Source: Rhizobiales bacterium NRL2 | GTDB taxonomy: Bacteria; Pseudomonadota; Alphaproteobacteria; Minwuiales; Minwuiaceae | DNA length: 64,000 nucleotides | Assembly: GCA_001664005.1 (NCBI GenBank) | Contig: CP016093.1 | Location: 3,773,031 to 3,837,030 of the forward strand | Direction of reading: 5' to 3' | Notes under the pieces: generated by a model | The model's database searches: none | The model's input: only the letters and a program-made list of their open reading frames with translations | What the model was told of the DNA's origin: nothing | Shown here: positions 1-8,666 of the stretch, piece by piece | Layout of the letters: each line of letters opens with the position of its first letter | How positions within the stretch are numbered: the first letter of the stretch is position 1 | Position numbers and translations under genes: made by a program

Positions 1-167
1 TGCGCTTCGACACGACGAAGCCCGACGGCACGCCGCGCAAGCTGGCCGACTCCTCGCGGTTGCGGGAACTCGGCTGGCGCCCGGCGACCGGCCTGCGCGA
101 GGGGCTGGCGGCAACCTATGACTGGATGCTGAACACCGCCGACCTGCGCCTCAGCGCCAGCGCCTGA
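1..167 (+). CDS. fcl: GDP-L-fucose synthase, C-terminal end (partial)
   Basis: The reading frame is open from base 3 to the TGA at 165-167, and its start lies outside the window. The 54 visible residues contain [17 protein letters not shown] followed by LGWRP, the characteristic C-terminal stretch of GDP-4-keto-6-deoxymannose epimerase/reductase (GDP-L-fucose synthase), which makes GDP-L-fucose in the cytoplasm. Its last 17 bp overlap the 3' end of the convergent fucosyltransferase gene. That neighbour is the expected user of the product, which supports the call. Only the tail is visible, so the catalytic residues cannot be checked. Confidence 0.82.
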   Translation, partial: RFDTTKPDGTPRKLADSSRLRELGWRPATGLREGLAATYDWMLNTADLRLSASA

Positions 168-1164
168 TATTGGCGCGCCGCCAGCGCGACTTCCCCAGCA
201 TGTAGCGGAGCAGCGCCGCCGGCTGCCTGCGGAACAGCATGTGACGGCTGAGGATCTCGGGCCGGCCCGGGCCGGCCGGCAGGTCGGCGGCGCTCTCGAC
301 CACCTCGCCGACGAAGTTCGGAATGGTCCACTCTTCCATCACGCGCCGCCGCGCCTCGACGATCGCCGGCAGGCGCCGTTCATATTCGCCCGCCGCCATC
401 GCTTTCCGGATGACCGCCGCGGCGCCCGCCGGATCGTCGATGTCGATGGGGATGAAGCTTTCGGGCGGGAAGTAATCCCCGGCATTGGGACAGCCGGCGT
501 AGAACGGCAGGCAATAGCCGAGAAAGGCGTCGGAGAGCTTCTCCGTCCAGTGATGGGGGCCGATGTGGTTCTCGACGGCGACGTGGTAGCGGGAGACATC
601 CAGCGCCTCCGCCTTCTTCTCCACCGGCCGGAAGTGACGTCCGTAGTGCTCCATGTCCGGCACTGCCTTCGACAGCGCCTCCAGGAAGACGTAACGGCGG
701 TAGTTGAGCGTGTGCTTCGCCTGCTTGGGGGACATGAAGGTGGAGAGCCCGATGGTCTTCTCCGGCGGGGCGGGGTGGCGCGCCGCATCCGCCACGCCGC
801 CATAGTACCAGATGCCGACCGGGGGCATGTCGCGCCGGCCCGGATGGGCGAGGGCCGACGGTTCGTGACTGGTCAGCACGTGGGCGAACTGCGCCAGGTA
901 GTCGGGACCGTAATAGCGGATCGACGACGGCTCGTAGGTCATCAGGATGGTATTCGACGGCGGGCAAGCGAGAACCTCGCGGTTGAGGCTCAGCTTCTCG
1001 CCGCTGCGGCGCGGCAGGTCGTCATAGACAACGAACCAGTCATAGTCCCGCGCCGCCGGGTCGAGGACGAACTCATGGCCGGGATAGCGCCGCGGCAGGT
1101 CGGTGAAATGCGCCGGCTCGAGGCGATTCTTGGCGACGATCTTGATGCGGACGCTGCGTGACAT
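151..1164 (-). CDS. Glycosyltransferase family 10 (alpha-1,3/1,4-fucosyltransferase-like)
   Basis: A 337-residue protein without a signal peptide or membrane helix, so probably a cytoplasmic enzyme acting on a surface glycan or its lipid-linked precursor. The C-terminal half carries the GT10 donor-binding region: [17 protein letters not shown], then [25 protein letters not shown]. This matches the conserved GDP-fucose binding block of bacterial and eukaryotic fucosyltransferases. An upstream [20 protein letters not shown] segment fits the family pattern of an invariant region before the donor site. The gene converges on and overlaps a GDP-fucose synthase gene. The acceptor sugar cannot be inferred from sequence. 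Confidence 0.85.
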   Translation of the reverse strand: MSRSVRIKIVAKNRLEPAHFTDLPRRYPGHEFVLDPAARDYDWFVVYDDLPRRSGEKLSLNREVLACPPSNTILMTYEPSSIRYYGPDYLAQFAHVLTSHEPSALAHPGRRDMPPVGIWYYGGVADAARHPAPPEKTIGLSTFMSPKQAKHTLNYRRYVFLEALSKAVPDMEHYGRHFRPVEKKAEALDVSRYHVAVENHIGPHHWTEKLSDAFLGYCLPFYAGCPNAGDYFPPESFIPIDIDDPAGAAAVIRKAMAAGEYERRLPAIVEARRRVMEEWTIPNFVGEVVESAADLPAGPGRPEILSRHMLFRRQPAALLRYMLGKSRWRRANIRRWR

Positions 1165-1365
1165 GCGGGGAACTCGGGCCGGCCGGGACAGGGCCCGTTG
1201 TCATAGAACAAGATCGCGACCGTTGGAACAGGCCGGCGCCTGCCGGAGGCCCAAGCATGCGCGACCGGTACAGGTCCCGATTCGTGAACGTGCCTTCAGT
1301 CAAATATTAACGTATTGTTTACTTCAAGATCGCAGAGTCCAGAACGGGTAGGCGTGATCAACAAG

Positions 1366-2847
1366 ATGCATGATAAATCAAGGGATACCACGCCCGGTTC
1401 GGTAAGTGCTGCATCGCCGGTCCAGTACGGCGCCACCGAATACGCGGCAATACGGAAACTCACGCTGGTTTTTCGGGACAGCGAGCTCGAGTCCCGTTTT
1501 CGCCACGAACAGCTTCAGCGTTCCCTGCCCGTCATCCGCCTGGCGCTGTTCTGCGGCATCGTCCTCTATGCCCTGTTCGGTGTTCTCGACTGGTACCTGA
1601 TCGAGCGCAATCTCGACATCGTGCTGGCGATCCGCTTCTGTTTCGGCATCGGTCTGATGTCGATCTTCGTGGGTCTCACCTATTCCCGGCGCTTCCTCGA
1701 CTACGCCCAGATCGTCCTGTCGCTGGCCATGCTCTCGGCGGGACTCGCCATCGTCGCCATGACCGCGATCATCGACAGGCCGGCGGCGGAGACCTACTAC
1801 GCCGGGCTGATCATGGTGATCATCTACGCCGCGACGCTGGTGCGCATACGTTTCGTGCACGTCATCGCGGTCTCCCTGATCATCGCCGCCGCCTACTTCG
1901 CCGTGGCGACGCTGATCAACCCCATCCCCCGATGGGCGCTGGTCAGCAACATGTTCTTCCTCACGATGACCGTCGGCGTGGGCATCTTCGCCTCCTACGC
2001 CCTCGAACTGTCGTCACGCCAGAAGTTCGCCCACACCGTCGCGCTGGAAAACGCGACGGATGTCGCGATCCGGCTGAGGAACGAAGCCGTATCCGCCAAC
2101 AACGCAAAGACCGAGTTCCTGGCCACCATGAGCCACGAACTGCGGACCCCTCTCAACGCCGTCCTTGGATTCTCGGAAGTCATGAAAGCTGAAATGTTCG
2201 GACCGATCGGATCGCCCCGCTACAGGGAATACGCCAGCGACATTCACAACAGCGCTGAGCACCTGCTGGCGATCATCAACGACATCCTCGACATCACCAA
2301 GGCGGACGCGGGCCGCATGGAGCTGGAGGAGAACGATGTCGACGCCAGCAACATCCTGCGCAACGCCATCCGCATCTGCTACGACCTGGCGGCCAAGAAG
2401 GGTGTGCGCGTCACCACCGAGTTCCCCGAATGGACGCCGGTAGTGCGGGTCGACAAGCGCCTGATGCAGCAGGTCGTGGTCAACCTGCTGTCCAACGCCA
2501 TCAAGTTCACGCCTTCGGCCGGCGAGGTGAACGCACGTCTCTACTTCGAGGACGGCGGCGCCTGCCGCATCGCCATCACCGACACCGGCATCGGCATTCC
2601 GGCCGAGGATCAGGAGCGCGTCTTCGAACCCTTCACCCAGCTCCAGGACGCCTTTGCGCGCGACCATGGCGGCACAGGGCTCGGCCTGCCGCTGGTGCGG
2701 CGGATCACGGAACTGCACGGCGGCCAGGTATGGCTCAGCAGCCGTCTGGGCGAAGGCACGCAGGTGGTGGTGGAACTGCCGAAGTCCCGCACTGCCGGCT
2801 TCGCCGAACTTCAGGACACGCCGGTGCGGACGCTGAAGTCCGCCTGA
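1366..2847 (+). CDS. Membrane sensor histidine kinase (six-helix sensor, HisKA, HATPase_c)
   Basis: The first ~230 residues form a short cytoplasmic N-terminus followed by six hydrophobic helices (from about LPVIRLALFCGIVLYALF to FFLTMTVGVGIFASYALEL), an unassigned integral-membrane sensor module. A HisKA dimerisation domain follows with the phospho-acceptor His in MSHELRTPLNAVLGFSE (about residue 257), then a HATPase_c domain with the N box NLLSNAIKFTPS, G1 DTGIGIP, the F box and G2 GGTGLGLP. No receiver domain and no adjacent response regulator are present, so it is an orphan kinase. The start is uncertain: an in-frame GTG at 1354 and a TTG at 1315 lie upstream of the ATG used here. It converges on the PilZ-methyltransferase gene. 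Confidence 0.85.
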   Translation: MHDKSRDTTPGSVSAASPVQYGATEYAAIRKLTLVFRDSELESRFRHEQLQRSLPVIRLALFCGIVLYALFGVLDWYLIERNLDIVLAIRFCFGIGLMSIFVGLTYSRRFLDYAQIVLSLAMLSAGLAIVAMTAIIDRPAAETYYAGLIMVIIYAATLVRIRFVHVIAVSLIIAAAYFAVATLINPIPRWALVSNMFFLTMTVGVGIFASYALELSSRQKFAHTVALENATDVAIRLRNEAVSANNAKTEFLATMSHELRTPLNAVLGFSEVMKAEMFGPIGSPRYREYASDIHNSAEHLLAIINDILDITKADAGRMELEENDVDASNILRNAIRICYDLAAKKGVRVTTEFPEWTPVVRVDKRLMQQVVVNLLSNAIKFTPSAGEVNARLYFEDGGACRIAITDTGIGIPAEDQERVFEPFTQLQDAFARDHGGTGLGLPLVRRITELHGGQVWLSSRLGEGTQVVVELPKSRTAGFAELQDTPVRTLKSA

Positions 2848-2859
2848 GCGCGCTCAGGC
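2842..2859. other. 18-bp perfect palindrome spanning two convergent stop codons
   Basis: GCCTGAGCGCGCTCAGGC reads the same on both strands. It contains the TGA of the histidine kinase (2845-2847) and the TGA of the opposite gene (2854-2856 on the minus strand). It could form a 9-bp stem in either transcript, but no T-tract follows, so a bidirectional terminator role is only a possibility. Confidence 0.5.
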
Positions 2860-4317
2860 CGCGTCCGGCCGGCGGAGCTGCAGCATCCAGACGCGGCCGG
2901 TGCGATCGGGCCGGACCGTCACCTCGGCGCCCGCGCAATCGGCGGCGAGACGCTGCATCTCCTCGCGGCTGCGGTAGATGACGTTCCAGTCGGCGATGAA
3001 TTCCATCGGCCAGTAATTGCTCAAGGCGCTGTCGGCCATGTTGCCGATCATCAGCAGCCCGCCCGGCTCGACATGACCATAGAGGCCGGCGATCAGCCGC
3101 TGCGCCTGGCGCTCGCGGAAATAATCGACCAAGCCCACCGCATAGATCATGTCCTGCGGACCCAGCGCCTCGGCGACGGCGCGGCCGGACAGGAGTTGCC
3201 GGAAGGAAAGGTGCAGGCAGTTGACGCTGGCCTGGCCGCCCAGCCGCGCCAGATTCGGCATTGCCTCCTCGTAGGCGTGGGCCAGCGCCTCCTCCTCCTG
3301 GTCGATCAGGGTGAAGGCGGCAGCGCCGTCCAGGCGCGAGGCCTGCAGGATGTTCTGGACCTCCTTGGCGGGACCACAGCCGAGGCTGGCGATGCGCGCC
3401 ACCTCGCCCGCCTTCGCGCGCCGCCGGATGGTTTCCGCGATGGACTGCTGCACCAGCACCATGCGGGTGGCGATGCATTCGGCGACCTCCAGACCGAGAC
3501 GATGGAGAAGCTGACCGTAGGGATCCTTCCCCTCCCGCGCCCAGGCGTAGACCATGCGCATGATCTTGAAGTCGCCCGGATAGCCCAGCGGCTTCTCGAA
3601 GCTGCGCTGCCAGATCGGCCCGTCCATGAATTCCGGCGTCAGCACCTGCTCGGTGAAACGCTTGATCGCCCGGACCTGGGCGCTGTCGTGGGCGAACGCC
3701 CCGACAATGTCCTCGCCGCGCTGCCACAGGGTCTTCCAGTCGCGCAGGAGCCCGGCCTCGCAGGCGCGGTAGGCATCCTCCATGTCCTCGGGCGGAATCG
3801 GCGCATGGCCATTCGCCCGCACCCGGAAACGGGCGAGCAGCGCCTTCTGGCGGCGCAGCAGGTGGATCACGTCGGCGCACAGCGTCCGATAGGCGCCCGG
3901 CACCGCCTCGAGTTCGACGTCCGCGGGCCGATCGAGATCGAACTTGAGCAAAAGCTGTTCGTGGCGCCGGATCAGAGCCGCCATGTCCAGGAAGTCGTCC
4001 ACGAAACGGATGCCAACGAGCTGGCCGCGCGCGGCCTCCTCGACGCGGCAGATCAGGCCGGGACTGCTGAACGCCGTCTCGCCGCCGAGCGTGATCTCGA
4101 CGGGCACGCTGTCACCGGCGCGTTCCGACCAGTCGGCATTGGCGTCGCCGTCGATCAGGGCGATGCCCGACATGGAGAGATTCTCGATCTGGACCGGCCG
4201 CCCGTCCAGACGGGCGACCGCCAGCTCCGAGGAGAATACTTCGGCTGCCCGGAGTCGCCTGGCGCGATAATACACGCTCCGACCGCTGCCGCCGGCCAGG
4301 CTCTCGTAGTGCTTCAT
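2854..4317 (-). CDS. PilZ domain / SAM-dependent methyltransferase fusion protein
   Basis: A 487-residue protein of two recognisable parts. Residues ~15-115 resemble a PilZ domain: an Arg-rich RARRLR stretch (18-23) and NLSMSG (46-51), matching the (D/N)xSxxG c-di-GMP motif; the arginine motif is not a clean RxxxR. A helical middle region contains EKPLGYPGDFKIM (241-253), and then comes a Rossmann-type class I methyltransferase with motif I SLGCGPAKEV (311-320) and a later GGLLMIGNM strand. The GY(x)GD-plus-methyltransferase layout recalls proteins annotated as hydroxy-fatty-acid methyl ester (PhcB-like) synthases, but I cannot assign a substrate. It may be a methyltransferase controlled by c-di-GMP. 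It converges on an orphan histidine kinase gene. Confidence 0.7.
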   Translation of the reverse strand: MKHYESLAGGSGRSVYYRARRLRAAEVFSSELAVARLDGRPVQIENLSMSGIALIDGDANADWSERAGDSVPVEITLGGETAFSSPGLICRVEEAARGQLVGIRFVDDFLDMAALIRRHEQLLLKFDLDRPADVELEAVPGAYRTLCADVIHLLRRQKALLARFRVRANGHAPIPPEDMEDAYRACEAGLLRDWKTLWQRGEDIVGAFAHDSAQVRAIKRFTEQVLTPEFMDGPIWQRSFEKPLGYPGDFKIMRMVYAWAREGKDPYGQLLHRLGLEVAECIATRMVLVQQSIAETIRRRAKAGEVARIASLGCGPAKEVQNILQASRLDGAAAFTLIDQEEEALAHAYEEAMPNLARLGGQASVNCLHLSFRQLLSGRAVAEALGPQDMIYAVGLVDYFRERQAQRLIAGLYGHVEPGGLLMIGNMADSALSNYWPMEFIADWNVIYRSREEMQRLAADCAGAEVTVRPDRTGRVWMLQLRRPDAA

Positions 4318-4536
4318 TACCCCTCACCATGCCCCCATGGAAACTCGTTTCAATTCTCAACCAAAAATTAACCATGAGTACAAGAGTTAGTTGCAACCTA
4401 TTGGATTCGCATTGGCGAATATCTGTGGCCGGACGCAAGAATTCACGCCCCCCGGACGCGCGAATTCACGCGCCGACCAGCCGGGCCGGCGCCGGGAAAT
4501 CAGGGGCTCAGGATACCGGTGGCGGCGAGGCGGCCG

Positions 4537-5328
4537 CTACCAGCTGTTGCGCAACTCGCGCAGCTTCAGGAACACCTCGCGCGGGCTCGGCTCCTTCGGC
4601 AGATCCGGGAATTTCTCGCGCAGGGCGTCGATCACGCTCCGGCTGCGCAGACGGAAGAAGGTGTTGACCTCCTTCTCCAGCGCCAGCGTGGTCAGCATCG
4701 CCTCGGCCGGATCCTGGCCCTCGACCTCGCCCAGCAGCGACTTCGCCCTGGCGTTGTCGGGCTCACGGTCCAGGGTGAACTGCAGATTGTTGGTAATGTA
4801 GTCGTGCCCCGGATAGATCAGCGTGTCCTCGGGCAGCCGGTCGAGCTGGTTGACGAAGGTGTCGTAGAGCTCATCGGGGTGGCCGCCATTGTGGCAATTG
4901 CCGGCCCCGGCGTTGAAAAGGGTGTCGCCGCTGATCAGCGCCGGCTGATCCGTCTTCGTCAGCAGGCAGACATGGCACATGGTGTGGCCGGGCGTATCGA
5001 GGGCTTCGATGTCGACGGTGCGGCCGACCTTGATCACGTCGCCGGCCTTCAGGCCGCGGTCCATGCCACGGATCTTGTCCTTGGCGTTGGCGTGGGCCAG
5101 CAGCTTCGCGCCCGTCGCCTCGATCACCTGGCGGTTGCCGCCGGTGTGATCAGGATGTTCATGGGTGTTCAGCACCTGGGTGATGTCCCAGCCCTTCTCC
5201 TTCGCGCGGGCCAGGCATTTCTCATGGTCCAGCGGATCGATGGCCATCGCCTCGCCGGTCTCGGGGCAGGCGATCAGGTAGTTGAAGTTCCGATAGGCGT
5301 TGCCGGTCCAGATCTGCTCGACGATCAT
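4537..5328 (-). CDS. MBL-fold hydrolase, glyoxalase II (hydroxyacylglutathione hydrolase)-like
   Basis: A 263-residue cytoplasmic protein. It has the metallo-beta-lactamase metal motif THEHPDH (T-H-x-H-x-D-H) after a beta-sandwich start, then GHTMCHVC, GDTLF and YPGHDY, which supply the remaining His and Asp metal ligands of the glyoxalase II group. The C-terminal helical part (TTLALEKEVNTFFRLR) matches the substrate-binding domain of hydroxyacylglutathione hydrolases, whose reaction is hydrolysis of S-lactoylglutathione to lactate and glutathione. The ATG at 5328 was chosen because homology begins at MIVEQIWTGN; the open frame upstream overlaps the divergent crotonase gene and is not conserved-looking. 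Exact substrate remains open. Confidence 0.82.
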   Translation of the reverse strand: MIVEQIWTGNAYRNFNYLIACPETGEAMAIDPLDHEKCLARAKEKGWDITQVLNTHEHPDHTGGNRQVIEATGAKLLAHANAKDKIRGMDRGLKAGDVIKVGRTVDIEALDTPGHTMCHVCLLTKTDQPALISGDTLFNAGAGNCHNGGHPDELYDTFVNQLDRLPEDTLIYPGHDYITNNLQFTLDREPDNARAKSLLGEVEGQDPAEAMLTTLALEKEVNTFFRLRSRSVIDALREKFPDLPKEPSPREVFLKLRELRNSW

Positions 5329-5433
5329 CGCGATGGGCCTCCTGACCGTGTCGGTTCGCTTTGCTTGCAGTCCAACATGGCGCGGGGGCACAGTCAGTGC
5401 AAATCTTTCAACGGCGCGGGGGAGCAGGCGGCC

Positions 5434-6237
5434 ATGGGCGACAGGATCAGCATCGAAATCTCGGACGGCGTCGCCGACGTCAGGCTCGCCCGGCCCGAGA
5501 AGATGAACGCCCTGGACCGCGATATGTTCCAGGCCCTGAACGACGCGGCGGCCCGCCTCGCCGATACGAAGGGCCTGCGCGCCGTGACGCTCTCCGGCGA
5601 GGGCCGGGCCTTCTGCGCCGGACTCGACTTCGGCAGCTTCCAGCAGATGGGCGACGGCGACCGCGAACTGGTCAACCGGCTGACCGACCGCACACACGGT
5701 CTGGCCAACCACGCCCAGAATGTCGCCTGGGCCTGGCGGGAACTGCCTGTCCCGGTCATCGCGGCCGTGCACGGCGTCGCCTTCGGCGGCGGCTGCCAGA
5801 TCGCGCTGGGCGCCGACGTCCGTCTGATCGCGCCGGACGCGCGCATGTCGGTGATGGAGATCAAGTGGGGCCTGGTGCCCGACATGGCGGGGCTGGCGCT
5901 GATGCGCGGCCTGATCCGCGACGACGTCGCCCGGGAACTGACCTACACGGGCCGGCAGGTCACGGGGCAGGACGCTGTCGATCTCGGCCTCGCAACCCGG
6001 GTTGAAGCCGACCCGCGCGCGGCGGCGCTGGCCATGGCGCGAGAGATCGCATCGAAGAGCCCGGACGCCGTGCGCGCCGCCAAGCGGCTGCTCAATCTCG
6101 CCGCCGACGGCGACGCTGCGGCGATCCTGCTGGCCGAGTCCGCCGAGCAGGAGAAGCTGATCAGCAGCGCCAACCAGGTCGAGGCGGTGAAGGCCGGCCT
6201 GGCCGGACGCGACCCCCGTTTCGAGGATGTGGCATGA
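5434..6237 (+). CDS. Crotonase / enoyl-CoA hydratase family protein
   Basis: A 267-residue single-domain crotonase. The first oxyanion-hole strand is GEGRAFCAGLDFGSF, and the second is HGVAFGGGCQIALGADVRLIAPDA with the conserved GGG turn. The region after it reads KWGLVPDMAG instead of the more usual GLxPGxGG, as in many crotonases annotated only to family level, so the reaction (hydration, isomerisation or other acyl-CoA chemistry) is unclear. A good ribosome binding site (GGGGGAG) lies just upstream of the ATG. The gene is divergent from the glyoxalase II-like gene and overlaps the nitroreductase gene by 4 bp (ATGA), so the two are translationally coupled. Confidence 0.85.
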   Translation: MGDRISIEISDGVADVRLARPEKMNALDRDMFQALNDAAARLADTKGLRAVTLSGEGRAFCAGLDFGSFQQMGDGDRELVNRLTDRTHGLANHAQNVAWAWRELPVPVIAAVHGVAFGGGCQIALGADVRLIAPDARMSVMEIKWGLVPDMAGLALMRGLIRDDVARELTYTGRQVTGQDAVDLGLATRVEADPRAAALAMAREIASKSPDAVRAAKRLLNLAADGDAAAILLAESAEQEKLISSANQVEAVKAGLAGRDPRFEDVA

Positions 6238-6956
6238 ACCAGCAGACGCAGATTTCCAAACTCCCCGATCCGGCCGAGGGTATGGACTTCGAAACGCTCG
6301 TCGCCACGCGCCGCAGCGTGCGGGGCTATCGCAAGGATCCAGTCCCGCGCGAGCTGATCGAGGAAATCATCACCCTCGCCAAGTTCGCGCCCTCGTCCAT
6401 GAACACCCAGCCCTGGCATGTTCACGTGCTCACGGGCGCGGCGCTGGACGAGGTCCGCCGGCGCAACATGGAAGCCATGTCGGCCGGCGCCGAGGTGAAG
6501 CGGGACATCAACACCCACGGCGCCTATGAGGGCATCCACCGCTTCCGTCAGGTCGACATCGCCAAGCGCCTGTTCGCCGCCATGGGCATCGAACGCGACG
6601 ACAAGGACGGGCGGCAGGACTGGGTGCTGCGCGGCTTCCGCCAGTTCGACGCGCCGGTCTCCCTGATCCTGACCTACGACCGCGATCTCGACCCGGGCGC
6701 CGTGGTGCATTTCGACATGGGCGCCATCGCCTACGGCATCGTCCTGGCCGCCTGGTCGAAGGGCCTCGGCTGCGTCACCAACGGCCAGGGCATCATGCGC
6801 TCCGACATCGTCCGCGACGTCATCGGCGTGCCGGACGAGGAGGTGATCATGACGGCCATCGCCATGGGCTGGCCCGACGACGGCTTCGCCGCCAACCATG
6901 TCCGCTCCGACCGGGAGCCGAACGAGAACTTCGTCCGCTACCACGGCTTCGACTGA
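6234..6956 (+). CDS. Nitroreductase family protein (FMN-dependent oxidoreductase)
   Basis: A 240-residue protein of the nitroreductase fold. The N-terminus has ATRRSVRGYRKDPVPRELIEEII, the Arg-Arg-Ser-x-Arg FMN-phosphate site, followed by KFAPSSMNTQPWHVHVL, the FMN-binding PSxxNxQPW block. The C-terminal half has GLGCVTNGQGI and MAIAMGWPDD. These are flavin enzymes that use NAD(P)H to reduce nitro groups, quinones or enones. The start overlaps the stop of the crotonase gene by 4 bp, so both are probably one transcript with the monooxygenase gene 85 bp downstream. The natural substrate is unknown. Confidence 0.87.
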   Translation: MNQQTQISKLPDPAEGMDFETLVATRRSVRGYRKDPVPRELIEEIITLAKFAPSSMNTQPWHVHVLTGAALDEVRRRNMEAMSAGAEVKRDINTHGAYEGIHRFRQVDIAKRLFAAMGIERDDKDGRQDWVLRGFRQFDAPVSLILTYDRDLDPGAVVHFDMGAIAYGIVLAAWSKGLGCVTNGQGIMRSDIVRDVIGVPDEEVIMTAIAMGWPDDGFAANHVRSDREPNENFVRYHGFD

Positions 6957-7040
6957 CGGCCGCCATGCCTGTGGGGCGGGTTCACGGGCCGGCGCGGCCA
7001 TGGTTGAATGCGTCTTTCAACGAAGGGGAGCGTTGAAGCC

Positions 7041-8666
7041 ATGAGCCATCCGAAGCGCGAGGCGGACCTGGACGTCCTGATCGTGGGCGCCGGTTTCGCC
7101 GGCATGTACATGCTCTACCGGACCCGCAAGCTGGGCCTGAAGGGCCGCGTGTTCGAGCGCGGCAACGGCGTCGGCGGCACCTGGTACTGGAACCGCTATC
7201 CCGGCGCGCGCTGCGATGTGGAAAGCATGCAGTACTCCATGCAGTTCGATCCGGACCTGGAGCAGGAATGGGAGTGGACGGAGCGCTACGCCCCGCAGCC
7301 CGAAATCCTCGACTACGCCAACCACATCGCCGACCGCTACGATCTCAGGTCCGGCATCCGCCTGTCCTGCCCGGTCCGGGCGGCGCATTTCGACGAGAAG
7401 GCGGCGCTCTGGCGGGTCACCGTCGGCGACGGCAACGGTTCGGGCGAGACGCTAACCGCCCGCTTTGTGGTGATGGCCACGGGCTGCCTCTCCCAGCCCA
7501 ACAAGCCAGGCGTCGAGGGCATGGAGGATTACCGGGGGCCGATCTACCACACCGGCGAATGGCCGAAGGAAGGCGTCGACTTCACCGGCCAGCGCGTCGG
7601 CATCGTCGGCACCGGCTCCTCGGCCATCCAGTCGATCCCGATCATCGCCGAGCAGGCGGCGCATCTCACTGTCTTCCAGCGCACGCCGAACTACGCCGTA
7701 CCCGCCCACAACGGGCCCATAGACCGGGACATGGTGGAGCAGATCAAGGCGAACTACCGCGAACTGCGCGAGAAGGCCAAGACCATGCCGGCCGGCATCG
7801 CCTTCGACCTGCGCGACGTCTCCGCTTTCGAGGCCGACGACACCGAACGCCGCCGTCAGTTCCAGAGCCGCTGGGACTATGGCGGCCTCACCTTCCTCGG
7901 CTGTTTCAACGACCTGCTGCTGGACGAGGAAGCGAACCGCTTCGCCGCGGAGTTCGTGCGCGAGAAGATCCGCGAGATCGTCAAGGATCCGGCGACCGCG
8001 GAGATGCTCTGTCCCGACAACATCATCGGCTGCAAGCGCCTGTGTGTGGACACCGGCTACTACCGGACCTTCAACCGCGGCAATGTCAGCCTGGTCGACA
8101 TCGCCGAAACCCCGGTCGAACGGCTGACCGAGAGCGGGCTGAGAGTGGACGGCCGCGACTACGCGTTCGACGCCATCGTCTTCGCCACCGGCTTCGACGC
8201 CATGACCGGCGCGCTGCTCAACATCGACATCCGGGGCCGCGGCAGCGAACGCCTGCGGGACAAGTGGGACGGCGGCCCGCGCAACTATCTCGGCCTGTCC
8301 ATGCACGGCTTCCCCAACCTGTTCACGGTCACAGGGCCGGGCAGCCCGTCGGTGCTGACCAACATGCTGCCCTCCATCGAGCAGCATGTGGAGTGGATCG
8401 CCGATTGCATCGGGCACATGGACGCGAACGGCCGCGACCTCATCGAGCCGGAGCCGGAGGCCGAGGATTCCTGGGTGGACCATGTCAACGAGGTTTCCGG
8501 CCTGTCGCTGCGCTCGACCTGCAGTTCCTGGTATGTGGGCGCCAACGTGCCCGGCAAGCCCCGGGTCTTCATGCCCTATATCGGCGGGTTCCCCGCCTAT
8601 GCCGAGAAGATCCGCGACGTCGTCGCCAACGGCTATGAGGGCTTCCGTCTCTCGACCGCGGCGTGA
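7041..8666 (+). CDS. Flavin-containing Baeyer-Villiger-type monooxygenase
   Basis: A 541-residue FAD/NADPH enzyme. FAD-binding GAGFAGMY sits near residue 15, then GNGVGGTWYWNRYPGARCDVES, which is typical of cyclohexanone and cyclododecanone monooxygenases. The Baeyer-Villiger fingerprint appears as YRGPIYHTGEWP (family FxGxxxHxxxWP). A second Rossmann motif, GTGSSAIQ, binds NADPH, and ATGFDAMTGAL and FTVTGPGSPSVLTNM follow in the C-terminal half. Such enzymes insert oxygen next to a ketone to give an ester or lactone. The ATG at 7041 follows AAGGGGAG at good spacing. The gene sits in a run with a crotonase and a nitroreductase, which suggests degradation of a cyclic or aliphatic ketone, though no ketone-forming dehydrogenase or hydrolase adjoins it. 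Confidence 0.88.
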   Translation: MSHPKREADLDVLIVGAGFAGMYMLYRTRKLGLKGRVFERGNGVGGTWYWNRYPGARCDVESMQYSMQFDPDLEQEWEWTERYAPQPEILDYANHIADRYDLRSGIRLSCPVRAAHFDEKAALWRVTVGDGNGSGETLTARFVVMATGCLSQPNKPGVEGMEDYRGPIYHTGEWPKEGVDFTGQRVGIVGTGSSAIQSIPIIAEQAAHLTVFQRTPNYAVPAHNGPIDRDMVEQIKANYRELREKAKTMPAGIAFDLRDVSAFEADDTERRRQFQSRWDYGGLTFLGCFNDLLLDEEANRFAAEFVREKIREIVKDPATAEMLCPDNIIGCKRLCVDTGYYRTFNRGNVSLVDIAETPVERLTESGLRVDGRDYAFDAIVFATGFDAMTGALLNIDIRGRGSERLRDKWDGGPRNYLGLSMHGFPNLFTVTGPGSPSVLTNMLPSIEQHVEWIADCIGHMDANGRDLIEPEPEAEDSWVDHVNEVSGLSLRSTCSSWYVGANVPGKPRVFMPYIGGFPAYAEKIRDVVANGYEGFRLSTAA

